Assembly (NCBI RefSeq): GCF_021341665.1
Contig: NZ_JAJTTH010000007.1
Span: forward strand, 248,001 to 312,000
DNA from: Pseudomonas sp. Au-Pse12
GTDB taxonomy: Bacteria > Pseudomonadota > Gammaproteobacteria > Pseudomonadales > Pseudomonadaceae
DNA length: 64,000 nt
Reading direction: 5' to 3'
Below the pieces are notes generated by a model. It was given only the letters and a program-made list of their open reading frames with translations, searched no databases and was not told where the DNA came from. Made by a program: the position numbers and the translations under genes. Positions within the stretch are counted from its first letter, which is position 1; every line of letters begins with the position of its first letter. Below are positions 34,400 through 46,000 of the stretch, one piece after another.

Positions 34400-36883
34400 A
34401 TGAACATGCCAGCACCTCTTGGACTCACCCCCCTTAAAAAAGCCCTGCTCATGCGTCATGCGCTGCGGCCAAGCTTGCGTCCGTACCTGCTGGGGGCCGT
34501 ATTGGCACTGCCTTGCGCCGCCCAGGTACAAGCCCAGCAAGCCAACTTCGATATTCCCGCACAGTCCCTGGGCAGCGCCCTGCAGATGTTCGGCCAGCAA
34601 GCCGACCTGCAAGTGCTCTACAACCAGGACAGCGTCCAGGGCAAGCGCAGCACGGCGATCAAGGGTTCCTTGCAACCCGATCAGGCCCTGGGGCAACTGC
34701 TGCAGGGAACCGGGGTGACCTACCAGCGCCAAGGCAACACGGTGACCCTGGGGCAAAGCGGCGGGGCCATGCAATTGGGGACCATGAACATTTCCACTCA
34801 GGGGCTGGGGAGCACCACTGAGGGAACCGGTTCCTACACCACCGGGCAAAGCAACTCGGCCACTCGCCTGGACCTGTCCCTGCGTGAAACGCCGCAGTCG
34901 GTGAGCGTCATCACCCGCCAGCAGATGGATGACCAAGGGTTGACCGAACTGGCCCACGTCATGCAGCAGACCCCCGGGATCACGGTCAACCGCGAGAGCT
35001 CCGAAGGCTATGTGTATTACTCGCGGGGCTTTGAAATCCAGAACTTCCAGTACGACGGCGTTCCCAGCCTGGGCACCGACGGCGGCAACATCCGCGACAA
35101 CTACAGCATCGGCAACACCCTGATCTACGACCGCATCGAAGTGCTCAAGGGCGCCACCGGCCTGGTCAACGGCATCGGCTATCCGTCCGGGGTGATCAAC
35201 ATGGTGCGCAAGCGTCCAACCCGGGACTTCCAGGGCCACGTCGCGGCCGGCGCCGGCTCCTGGGACCGCTACACCAGCGAAGTGGACGTCTCCGGCCCGC
35301 TGGTGGAAGGCGGTGCAATACGCGGGCGGATGGTCGCCGGGACCGGCAAGCGCAACAGCTTCATCGACTATCAGAAAGGTGAGCAGAATGTCTTCTACGG
35401 CATTCTCGAAGGCGACCTGAGCGATTCCACCACCCTCAGCGTCGGCTACGACTACCAGAAGAACAACAACGACGCCACGACCAACACCAGCTTGCCGGTG
35501 TTCTACAAGAACGGTAATCGGATCAAGTTTTCCCGTTCGACCAACCCGGCGGACAAATTCGCCTACCGCAACCAGGAAACCCAGCACGCCTTTGTCGGCC
35601 TCGATCACCAGTTCGACAACGACTGGACCTTCAAGGCGACGGTCAATACGCGCAAGTACACCTCGCGGGAAATCATCGCCGGCATGTCCAGCGAGCACGT
35701 CAATCTGGACAACAGCCAGGACTATGGCTACCTGCCACCGGGCGGCGTGGCCAACTTCGGCTCCGACAGCGACGAGAAGTCCTTCGATGCCTATGCCAAG
35801 GGCCCGTTCTCACTGTTTGGGCGCACCCATGAACTGGTGCTTGGCTACAACTATTCCCATGCCACCACCCGTTCCAAGCGTATTGACGGCAGCACCACCA
35901 AAGTCATCGACGACGTGCTGAACTGGAACAACAGCATGCCCTACCCGACCGACTGGGCGTGGTGGTCGACCTTCGACATCAAGAGCACCCAGAAAGTCTC
36001 CTACGCGGCGGTGATCCTCAAGCCCACCGACGCCCTGAACTTCATACTTGGCGCCCGGGTCACCGACTACGACTGGCAGATCGATCGGGTCAACGCCCTG
36101 CGTCAACTGCCGCGCATCTCCACCACCAACTCCGGGGAAGTCATTCCCTATGCCGGCGTCACCTATGACCTGGACGACTACCACACGGTCTATGCCAGCT
36201 ACACCGACATCTTCAAGCCGCAGCCCTACAGCCTGGATGTCAGCGGCAAGTCCCTGGAGCCGCTGACCGGGCAGAGCTACGAAGTGGGGATCAAGGGTGA
36301 GTACTTCGACCGTCGCCTGAACGCCAGCCTGGCGCTGTTCCAGCTCAAGCAGGACAACCTTGGCGAGAATACTGGCGTGATGGGCGTTGACGGCTTCGAG
36401 GCCATGCGCGCGATCAAGGGCGCCACCACCAACGGCATCGAACTGGAAATGGCCGGTGAAGTGCTGCCGGACTGGAACGTCAATGCCGGCTACGTCTACC
36501 AGGAGTCCTACGACGCCAAGAACAAGCGCGTGGCCACCACCCAGCCACAGCACCTGTTCAAGGTGGCCACCACCTATCGCCTGCCTGCCGAACTGAACAA
36601 AGTCACCGTGGGCGGCAACATGCAATGGCAGAGCTCGACTTCCTTCGTCGATAACAGCTTCGTCGATGCCGCCTACAACCAGCTGCCCAGCCACAAATTC
36701 ACCCGTGCCAGCTACGCCGTGGTGGGCCTGATGAGCAGCTATGACTTCAACCAGAACCTCAAGGCCACGGTCAACCTGAACAACGTCTTCGATCGGACCT
36801 ACTACAGCGGTATCGGCACTTACAACTCGATCTACTACGGCGACCCGCGCAACGTCATGTTCAACGTCAAATACAGCTTCTGA
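34400..36883 (+). CDS. fpvA: Ferric pyoverdine receptor with signalling domain
   Basis: This 827-residue TonB-dependent transducer has a signal peptide ending AQVQAQ. An STN signalling domain follows (residues about 45-105: FDIPAQSLGSALQMFGQQADLQVLY), then the TonB-box/plug region with LRETPQSVSVITRQQMDDQG and DRIEVLKGATGLVNGIGYPSGVINMVRKRP. The beta barrel ends in NVKYSF. The STN domain signals ferric pyoverdine binding to an anti-sigma factor that controls FpvI and PvdS. It lies next to pvdE as in PAO1. The strength of the FpvA call rests on context plus the STN domain. Confidence 0.93.
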   Translation: MNMPAPLGLTPLKKALLMRHALRPSLRPYLLGAVLALPCAAQVQAQQANFDIPAQSLGSALQMFGQQADLQVLYNQDSVQGKRSTAIKGSLQPDQALGQLLQGTGVTYQRQGNTVTLGQSGGAMQLGTMNISTQGLGSTTEGTGSYTTGQSNSATRLDLSLRETPQSVSVITRQQMDDQGLTELAHVMQQTPGITVNRESSEGYVYYSRGFEIQNFQYDGVPSLGTDGGNIRDNYSIGNTLIYDRIEVLKGATGLVNGIGYPSGVINMVRKRPTRDFQGHVAAGAGSWDRYTSEVDVSGPLVEGGAIRGRMVAGTGKRNSFIDYQKGEQNVFYGILEGDLSDSTTLSVGYDYQKNNNDATTNTSLPVFYKNGNRIKFSRSTNPADKFAYRNQETQHAFVGLDHQFDNDWTFKATVNTRKYTSREIIAGMSSEHVNLDNSQDYGYLPPGGVANFGSDSDEKSFDAYAKGPFSLFGRTHELVLGYNYSHATTRSKRIDGSTTKVIDDVLNWNNSMPYPTDWAWWSTFDIKSTQKVSYAAVILKPTDALNFILGARVTDYDWQIDRVNALRQLPRISTTNSGEVIPYAGVTYDLDDYHTVYASYTDIFKPQPYSLDVSGKSLEPLTGQSYEVGIKGEYFDRRLNASLALFQLKQDNLGENTGVMGVDGFEAMRAIKGATTNGIELEMAGEVLPDWNVNAGYVYQESYDAKNKRVATTQPQHLFKVATTYRLPAELNKVTVGGNMQWQSSTSFVDNSFVDAAYNQLPSHKFTRASYAVVGLMSSYDFNQNLKATVNLNNVFDRTYYSGIGTYNSIYYGDPRNVMFNVKYSF

Positions 36884-36905
36884 TTCCACTCCGAGCTGAC
36901 CCCTT

Positions 36906-36941
36906 CCCCGCTCCGGTCAGCCCGGCGCGGGGATTTTTTTT
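36906..36941 (+). terminator. Rho-independent terminator of fpvA
   Basis: The stem ccccgc / gcgggg is followed by eight T residues. It lies 23 bp after the fpvA stop codon. Confidence 0.75.
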
Positions 36942-37028
36942 GCGCGCCACTTGAGCGTTCGCCCTCTCTCTTTGGCGTTGGATGTTCATGGGAGGGGAGA
37001 CACCGGTGCAACGGATACGTCTCCCCCC

Positions 37029-37061
37029 AAAAAAACGGGAGAACAGTCACCTGTTCTCCCG
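37029..37061 (-). terminator. Rho-independent terminator of the NRPS operon
   Basis: On the minus strand a perfect 11-bp stem (cgggagaacag / ctgttctcccg, 4-base loop) is followed by seven T residues. It lies 24 bp after the stop codon of the last NRPS gene, so the operon really ends here. Confidence 0.9.
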
Positions 37062-37084
37062 CCTGTCACCACAACCTCCTGCCT

Positions 37085-40000
37085 CTATGCCCCAATCCAT
37101 ACTTCCCGCGGGGACCGGCCTCCGGCTTTCTGCGCCAGCAACTGCGCCAGCAAACGCGAGGACGAACCATCGGCCAACAGCCAGAGCAACCGTACCAGCT
37201 GCAGGTTCAAGGCCTGCACCGCCGCCTCGCTGAAGGCATTGAGACGATGGTCATAGTGGAACTGCAACTGCCCCTTGAGCTCGACATACAAGGTCAGCGC
37301 CGAACTGGTCTGCTCGAAGCTGTGCATGCTCTCCAGGCGCAAATCACCGACATCCCCACCCGCCGACGCCGCACTGACCGGATAGTTCTCGAACACGATG
37401 ACCGTGTCGCTCAACTCCCCGCCCGGCAACCCGGCCCAGCGTTCGATATCGCTCAAGGCACTGTAGCCATGCTCACGCATCAGCAAGTTGCGTCCTTGCA
37501 GCGCCTGCAGCCAGTCACCCACGCTCTGCTCTGGCTCGACACTGGCCACCAGGGGCACGTCGTTGATGTACAGACCCAATTGCTGCTCGATGCCCTTGAG
37601 CTGGGGCGGGCGCCCGGCGATGGTGGCGCCGCAGGCCACCGTGGACTGACCGCAATGCAGGTGCAGGAGCAATAGCCAGGCCGCCTGCACCAGAGTATTG
37701 GCGGTAACCTTCTGTTGCCGGGCGAAACGGGTCAACTGCTCGGTCTGGGCCTCATCGAAGTGGAAGTAGTGCTGACGATGTCCGCCGCGCTGCGGGTCCC
37801 CCTGGGCAATCGCGCAAGCACTGAGCAAGGTCGGCACCTCCAGGGGTTCGAGCTGTTCACGCCAGAAGCGCTCGTCCGCCTGATGATCACGGGCCTGCAG
37901 CCAGGCAATGTAGTCATGGTAGCCAGCCGGCCGGTGATTGATGGCATGCCCGGTGTAGGCCGCCAGCACATCATTGAACAACTGGAAGCCGCTCCAGCCA
38001 TCCAACAGGATGTGATGGTTGGTACAGATCAGCCGGTAGCGTCCCTCGCCCAGCTTGATCGCTTGCAGGCGCAGCATCGGCGCCTGGGCCAGGTCGAAGC
38101 CCTTGAGTCGTTCGGCCAGGGCCAGACGCTCCAGTTCATCACTGCTCAGCGCCATGCCATCAAGCACCTGAAACGGCACCTCGACCTGCTTGTGAACCAC
38201 CTGCAGCGGCTGCGCCAGAGGCTCGCCCCAGACAAAACGGCTGCGCAGGATTTCATGGGTGTCCACTGCCTGCTGCCAGGCCTGACGCAGTCGCAGCGGG
38301 TCGACACCTTGCACATCCATGCACATCTGGTTGACGAAATCGCCCTGCTCATGGTCCTGCAACTCATGCTGCAACAAGGCCTGCTGCATGGGCGCCAGAG
38401 GGTAGATGTCCTCGATTTGCGCCGGCATCAGCATCAAGGCATCGAGCTGTTCCTGGGTCAGCCGCGCCAGCGGGAAGTCCGACGGTGTGACGCCGCCGCG
38501 GGCCTGGCAGCAATGCTCCACCAGGGCCTGCAGCGCCTGGACATAGTCCCGGGCCAGCGACTCGATCTGCGCAGTGTCGAACATGCGCTGACTGAAGCTC
38601 CAGTCCAGGCGCAATTGACCGTCGTACACCTTGCCGCTGATGGACAGCCAGTTGCCCAGGGGCGCATCGATACTGGCATCCGCGCCATGGGCCTCCGGCG
38701 CCGGAATGAACAGCGCCTGAGGATCATCGAAACTGCCGTCGAACTGGCCCAGGTAGTTGAAGGTGACACGAGGTTGCGCGAGCCCCTGCAACGCCTCGCG
38801 GCTGGCGGTATCGCCCAGGTAACGCAGGGCACCGTAGCCGATCCCCTTGTTGGGAATTGCCCGCAGCTGTTCCTTGACCCGCTTGATCGAAGACTCGGCG
38901 CTGTCCGCGGCGCTCAGGCGCACCGGGAACACCGAGGTGAACCAGCCCACGGTGCGGCTCAGGTCCAGGTCCTCGAAGAGCTGCTCACGCCCGTGCCCTT
39001 CCAGCTGGATCAGGGTCGAGGACTGTCCGGTCCACTGCCCCATGACCTGGGCCAGAGCCGCCAGCAACAAGTCGTTGACCTGGGTCCGGTAGGCGGCCGG
39101 AGCACGCTGCAGCAACCGTTGCGTGGTCGCGGCATCGAGCTGGACCTGCACACTGCCAGCGTCGCGGCTCAAGGCCAGGGTGCCGGGCTCGACCCCTGGC
39201 AACGATGCCTGTGCGCCCGCAAGTTGCGCGCGCCAGTAGGCCAGCTCGGCCCGGGCCTCCGGGCCACGGGCATACGCTTGCAGGCGTCGGCCAAAGGCCT
39301 GATAAGAACTGCTCTTGGCAGGCAACTGCACCGCTTGCCCGGCCAGCGCCTGGGTGTAGGCGCGTTGCAGGTCCTCGAACAACAGGCGCCAGGACACCCC
39401 ATCCACCACCAGGTGGTGAGCCACCAGCAACAAGCGCTGGGTCGAGTCCGCCAGGGTCACCAGCAGCGCCCGCAACAAAGGCCCGCGCTGCAGCTCGAGG
39501 CTGCACTGGACCTTCTCGCAGAGCTGCTCCAGTTCGACAGCGTCGGCGGCGCCGGCCTGCCACAGCAGGTCCGGACCGGGCCCGGCCGGATCCAGCGAGC
39601 CATGGCTGGCACTCCAGCCTGTACTCCCCTGCTGGAACTGCAGGCGCAGGCCGTCGTGATGCTCGAACAGGGCCCGCAGCCCTTGCTCCAGGGCAGCCGG
39701 GTTCAATGGCGTGGCCGGAATCAGCAGCACCGACTGGTTGAAATGGTGCCGCTGGGGAATCGGCTCGGCAAAGAACAGGCGCTGGATCGGCAGCAGCGGC
39801 ATGTCGCCGCTCACCGGTCCCTGGTCGATGTCGTCCTGTACCCCGCACTGCGCCACCGCCGCCAGCCCCTGGATGGTCTGTTGCTCGAAGAGGTCCTTGG
39901 GTGTAAAGCGGATCGAGGCCTGGCGAGCACGACTGACCAGTTGCAAGGAGATGATCGAATCCCCGCCCAGCTCGAAGAAGTTGTCGGTCAGACCGACCTG

Positions 40001-43000
40001 CGCCAGCTTCAGCACGTCCTGCCAGATGAGTGCAAGGCGCTTCTCCAGATCGCTGCGCGGCGCCACATAGGCATGGCTGGCCTGGGCCATTTCCGGCATG
40101 GGCAGCGCCTTGCGATCCAGCTTGCCATTGGGCGACAGCGGCAGGCGTTCGAGGAACAGCCAGTAGGACGGCACCATGTAGTCGGGCAGGCACGCCTTCA
40201 GCGTCTGGCGCAAGGCTTCACGCAGCCTTTCCCGGTCTTGTTCGTCCTCAGGCGTTGTCGCGGCCGTCACCAGATAAGCCACCAGACGCCGGCCATGGGC
40301 GGTGTCCTGGGCCAGAACCACCGCCTCGCTGACCTGCTCATGGGCCATCAACCGCGCTTCGATTTCACCCAGTTCGATGCGGAATCCGCGGATCTTCACC
40401 TGATTGTCGATACGCCCCAGGTACTCGAACACCCCGTCACTGCCCTGGCGCACCACATCCCCGGTGCGATACAGGCGTCCCCCCAAGGGGCTGTAGGGGT
40501 CGGGAACAAAGCGCTCGGCGGTCTGCGCAAAACGATTCAGATAACCTCGCGCCAAGCCATTGCCGCCGATGTACAACTCCCCGGCGACCCCGACTGGCAA
40601 GGGATTGAGATCGGCATCCAGGACATAGGCACTGCGCTCGCCGACGCAATGGCCGATGGGCGCATAAGCAGCCTTGCAAGGCTCACCGGCAGCGGTTTTC
40701 CACACCAGCGGCGTGACCACGGTTTCGGTGGGCCCGTAGCCGTTGATCATGTACTGGGGACGCAACACCTGCTGGACCAGCTCGAAGCTGGCCTGAGGCA
40801 TGGCATCGCCGCCAAAGCTGTAGAGACGCATGGGCGGCGGATTGCCGACCCGCTGCACATGTTCCGCCAACTGATGCAGGTACGCCGGCGGGAAACCGGC
40901 CATGGTCACGCCATGGCTGCGAATCGCTTCACAGGTCTGCTCCGGGGTCCACAGGCTGTCGTCACGCAGCAGCAGGCTGCCGCCGCAGACAAAGGTGGTC
41001 AGCCAGCGTTCATGGGCGCCGTCGAAGGAGAATGAGAGGAAGTGCAATTCACAATCCTCGGGGGTCATGCCATAGCGTTCGCCGGTGGTGCGACAGTGCA
41101 TCGCCAGCGGACCATGGGCCACGGTCACGCCCTTGGGCTGGCCGGTGGAACCGGAGGTGTAGATCACATACGCCAGGCTCTCTGGCGCCACCGTCACCGC
41201 AGGCGCGGTGAGCGGATGCTGGCCGACCTCCAGGCACGACAGATCGAGCACCGCCAGGCCGGCGGCCGAAGGCAGGCGCTGCAACGACTCGGTGTCACTG
41301 AGCAACAGGGCCATGCCGGAATCCGCCATGAGGTAGGCCAGGCGGTCGGCGGGGTAGCTCAGGTCCAGCGGAACGAACGCGCCGCCCGCCTTGAGTACCG
41401 CCAGCAAGGCCACCAGCAGCCCCTCGCCCCGTGGCAAGGCCACGCCGACCCGGACCTCCTGGCCGACCCCGCGGGCCACCAGTTCATGGGCCAGGCGGTT
41501 GGCCCGCTGGTCCAGTTCACCGTAGGTGAAGCGCTGCCCGGCAAACAGCACCGCCTGGCGTTCCGGCCAGCGTTGTGCGAGGGCAGCGATGCGCTCGTGC
41601 ACCGCCGGCTCGATTCCCGGCGCGACGGGCGCCACGCATTGGCTCGCCGTCTCGGCGGGGGTCAGCAGCTCGATGGCGCCCAGTTGCACCTGAGGGTTGT
41701 CGATCAACTGCGCCAGCAGGTGCAGCAGATGACCGTTGAGGCGCTCGATCACCGCCGCGCTGAAGGCCTCCCGGGCATAGCCGTAGCTGATGCTCAGGCG
41801 CTGCTCCAGCGCCACCGCCACCGACAACGGATAGTTGGTGCGTTCACGACTCTGCACGGCACCGAAACGCACGCTGGAAGCGTCCTCCTGCTCCAGGGCC
41901 TGGGCCACCGGGTAGTTGTCGAATACCAGCAGGGTGTCGAACAGCGCTTCACCGCTGCTGCCGGCCCAGCGCTGGATATCGTTGAGCGGCGTATGTTCGT
42001 ATTCGCGCAGTTGCAGGTTCTGCGCCTGAACCTGTTGCAGCCACTGGGCCACAGTCATCTGCGCATCGGGGGTGGCGATCACCGGCAAGGTATTGATGAA
42101 CAGACCGATCTGCTGTTCGATCCCCGGCAGTTCCGAAGGACGCCCCGCCACTGTCGCGCCAAAGGCCACGGTGCTCTGTCCGGTGTAGCGCTGCAGCAGC
42201 AGGAGCCAGGCCGCTTGCAACAGGGTATTGGCGGTGATTTTCTGCTGCCGGGCAAAGGCCACCAGGCGTTCGGTCCACGGCTGCGTCCAGTCATGGTGGA
42301 ACTCGCCATGGCCGGTGTCCGCGCCAGCGTTTTCCAGGGCAATGCTGCCCGCCAGGCGGGTTGGGGTCGACAAACGCCCCAGTTGCTCGCGCCAGAAACC
42401 TTCACAGGCATCCAGGTCCTGGCGTTGCAGCCACTGGATGTAGTCGCGATAACGTCCCGGAGCCTGTTGCGGCACCACCCCGGCGTAGCGTTGCAGGACC
42501 TCGCTCATCAGCTGCGAGCTGCTCCAGCCATCCATCAGGATGTGATGGTTGGTGTAGATCAACTGGTACTCCTGTGCCGAGGTCTGCACCAGGCACAGAC
42601 GCAACAGCGGGGCGCGATCGAAATGCGCACACAGGCTGCGCTCTTCACTGGCCAGCGCCTGCAACGCCGGCTCGCTGGCCTGCCCGGCCGACCAGTCGAG
42701 CACCCGGAAGGGCAACTCCAGCTGACGCTGGACAATCTGCACCGGTTGCTCGAGCTCGGCTTGCCAATGAAAAGAGGTACGCAGAATGTCGTGGGCCTGC
42801 AGGGCATCCTCCCAGGCCCGGCGGAAGCGCTGCGCATCCAGGCCCTGGACCGACACCCGGACCTGATTGACATAGTCGTCGCTGGCCTGCTCGTAGAGGG
42901 TGTGGAACAGCATGCCCTGCTGCATCGGCGACAAGGGGTACAGGTCGACGATGGTGCGCGCGGCCACCGGCAGCGCATCCAGCTGAGCCTGGTTCAACCC

Positions 43001-46000
43001 GGCCAGGGGGAAGTCCGATGGCGAAACACCCGCCGAGGTGTCCAGCGTGCAATGCTCGATCAGCGCCTGCAGTTCCAGAAGGTAGTCATCGGCCAGGCGC
43101 TGAACCGTCTGCGGTTTGAACAGCTGATGGCTGAAACTCCAGCTCAGGGACAGTTCTCCCCCGTACACCTGGCTGTTGACCGTCAACCAGTTGCTCAGCG
43201 GCGCCTCGGAATGGCGTTCGTTGCCGGCCGCTTCCGCCGCTGGGGAGAAAAGCGACTGCGGATCGAAACTCTGGTCGAACTGCCCCAGGTAGTTGAAGGT
43301 GATCCGCGGCTGGGCAAGGCCTTGCAAGCGTTCGCGCACGGCATCCTCGCCCAGGTAACGCAAGGCACCGTAACCCAGACCGTTGGCCGGAACCCGGCGC
43401 AAATCCTCCTTGACCGCCTTGATCGAATCCGAGAGCTGCTCGGCAGGGCTCAGGCACAGCGGATAGAGGCTGGTGAACCAGCCCACCGAGCGCGACAGGT
43501 CGACATCGGCGAAGAGTTCCTCGCGCCCGTGACCTTCCAATTGCACCAGCATCTGCGCATGCCCGGTCCAACGGCAGATCACCCGCGCCAGCGCTGCCAG
43601 CAACAGGTCGTTGATCTGCGTGCGATAGGCCTTGGGGGCTTCCTGCAGCAGTTGGGTGGTCTGTTCCCGGGACAGCCGGGCATTGATCGCCGCGCCATGG
43701 CACGCCAGGTTCGCCCCAGCGGGATAATCCAGGGGCAAGCCGCGAGGGGCCTGCTCCAACTGCTGGCACCAGTAAGCGAGCTCACCGCTGTGCCCCAGGC
43801 TGAGTGCCCAGCCTTGCAGATGCCCGGCCCAATCCCGGAAAGCACTGGTCTTGGGCGGCAAGACCGGCGCGACTCCTTCGGCCAACTGGCGGTAAAGGCT
43901 TTGCAGGTCTTCCAGCAGAATCCGCCAGGACACGCCGTCCACCACCAGGTGATGGATGACCAGCAACAAACGCTGACTGCCATCGTCCAGGTCCATCAGC
44001 ACCGCTCGCAACAACGGTCCATGTTCCAGGTCGAGACTGCCCTGGGCCTGTTGCCCCAGTTCCTGGATCTGCGCGGCACCCGCCACCTGCCGCCGCCAGA
44101 GGCTGACCGGCTCGGGATTATCCAGGTGTTCGGCCTGCCACACGCCGGCGCTCTGTCGATACCGGAGGCGCAATGCATCGTGCTGCACCAGCAGTTGGTT
44201 CAGGGCTCGCTCCAGCCACTGCACCTGCAACGGTTCACGGGGCGTCAACAGCAGCGACTGGTTCCAGTGTTCGCGATGCGGGATGTCGCTGGCGAAGAAC
44301 ACCTGCTGGATCGGCATCAGCGGCATCTGGCCACGCACCGGGCCCTGGTCGATACGCAAGGCCGTGCCCTGCTTGGCCACCGCCGCCAGTTCCAGAATGC
44401 TCTGGCAACGGAATACGTCCCTGGAGGAAATCTGCAACCCTGCCTGACGGGCCCGGCTGACCATCTGGATGGCAATGATAGAGTCGCCCCCCAGTTCGAA
44501 GAAGTTGTCGTTGATACCTATCCGCGGCTGGTTCAAGACGTCTTGCCAGATGTCCACCAGTGCCTGTTGCACCGGGTTCTGTGGCGCACGGTAGAGGTCC
44601 TGCGGGCGGCCCTGTTCAGGGCGCGGCAGGGCCTGGCGATCGAGTTTGCCGTTGGGGCTAAGGGGGAGCGCCGGCAGCAACAGCAGATGGCTGGGCACCT
44701 GGTGAGCCGACAGGTGCGCATTCATGTGCTGCTTGAGGACGTCCTTGCAGTGCTCCGGATCGAGCCCGGGCTGACACACCAGATAAGCCACCAGTTGCTT
44801 GCCCTGGGGCCCATCCAGCGCCAACACCGCGCACTCGCGAACCCAGGGATGGCTGTGCAGGCAGGCCTGGATTTCTCCCGGCTCGACCCGGAAACCACGG
44901 ATCTTGATCTGCTGGTCGATACGTCCACAGAACTCGATGCTGCCGTCGCGGCGGTAGCGCACCTGATCACCGGTGCGGTACAGCCGGGCGCCGCCCTGCG
45001 AGTCGAAAGGATCGGGAATGAAGCTGGCTGCGGTCAGCTCGGGGCGCCGATGGTAATCACGGGCCAGCCCGGCACCGGCCAGATACAGTTCGCCCAGGCT
45101 GCCGATCGCCGCCGGTTGGCCTTCGCTGTCCAGCACATAGGCGCGGACATTGGCCAGCGGCCGCCCCAAGGGAATCGACGCAGCCTGAGACCAGTCGCCT
45201 TCCACGGCCTGGGTCAAGGCGCCCACGGTGCTTTCGGTAGGGCCGTAGTGGTTGACGATCCGACACTGCGGCGCCAGACGCTGGATACGTTCCACCAGGC
45301 TCAGCGGACAGGCTTCGCCACCCAGCACCAGGCATTGGCGTGGCAGCACCGCACCATTGTCCTCACCCAGCAGAGCAGCCAGGTGCGAGGGAACGATCTT
45401 CAGTACATCGATCTGCTGCTGTTGCAGGTACTGGCCCAGGCCCGCCCCATCCACCGCCAGATCGGCGCTGATCACGTGCAGTGCCTGGCCGCCGCACAGG
45501 GCACCGAACAGTACCGTGTGCCCGAGGTCTGCGGCCGGCGTGGACACCAGCGCCATGCTGCGGGTCGACGCCAGCGGCAGACGCTGGTGAATGGCCGCGA
45601 CATAGTTGGCCAGGGCGCCGTGGCTGATGGTCACCCCCTTGGCCCGCCCCGTGGAGCCGGAGGTGAAGATCACATACGCCAGGTGCCCGGCCGCCGTCAG
45701 GGGTTCGAGGTTGTCGCCACTGCGGGCCTGGCGCGCCGGCGAATCCTCGAGGGGCTCGATGCTCAGCCCGGGCAGATCGCAAAAGCGCGCGATCAGCTGT
45801 TGTTGGGCCAGCAACTGGGTAATGCCGCTGTCCTCGATCATGCCGTTGAGGCGCTCCTGAGGGTACTCGGGGTCCAGAGGCACGTAGGCCCCGCCGGCCT
45901 TGAGCACCGCCAGCAGGCCCACGATCATCTCGATCGAGCGTTGCGCGGCGATGCCCACCAACACATCCGGCCCCACTCCGCGCTCGCGCAGCTGACGGGC

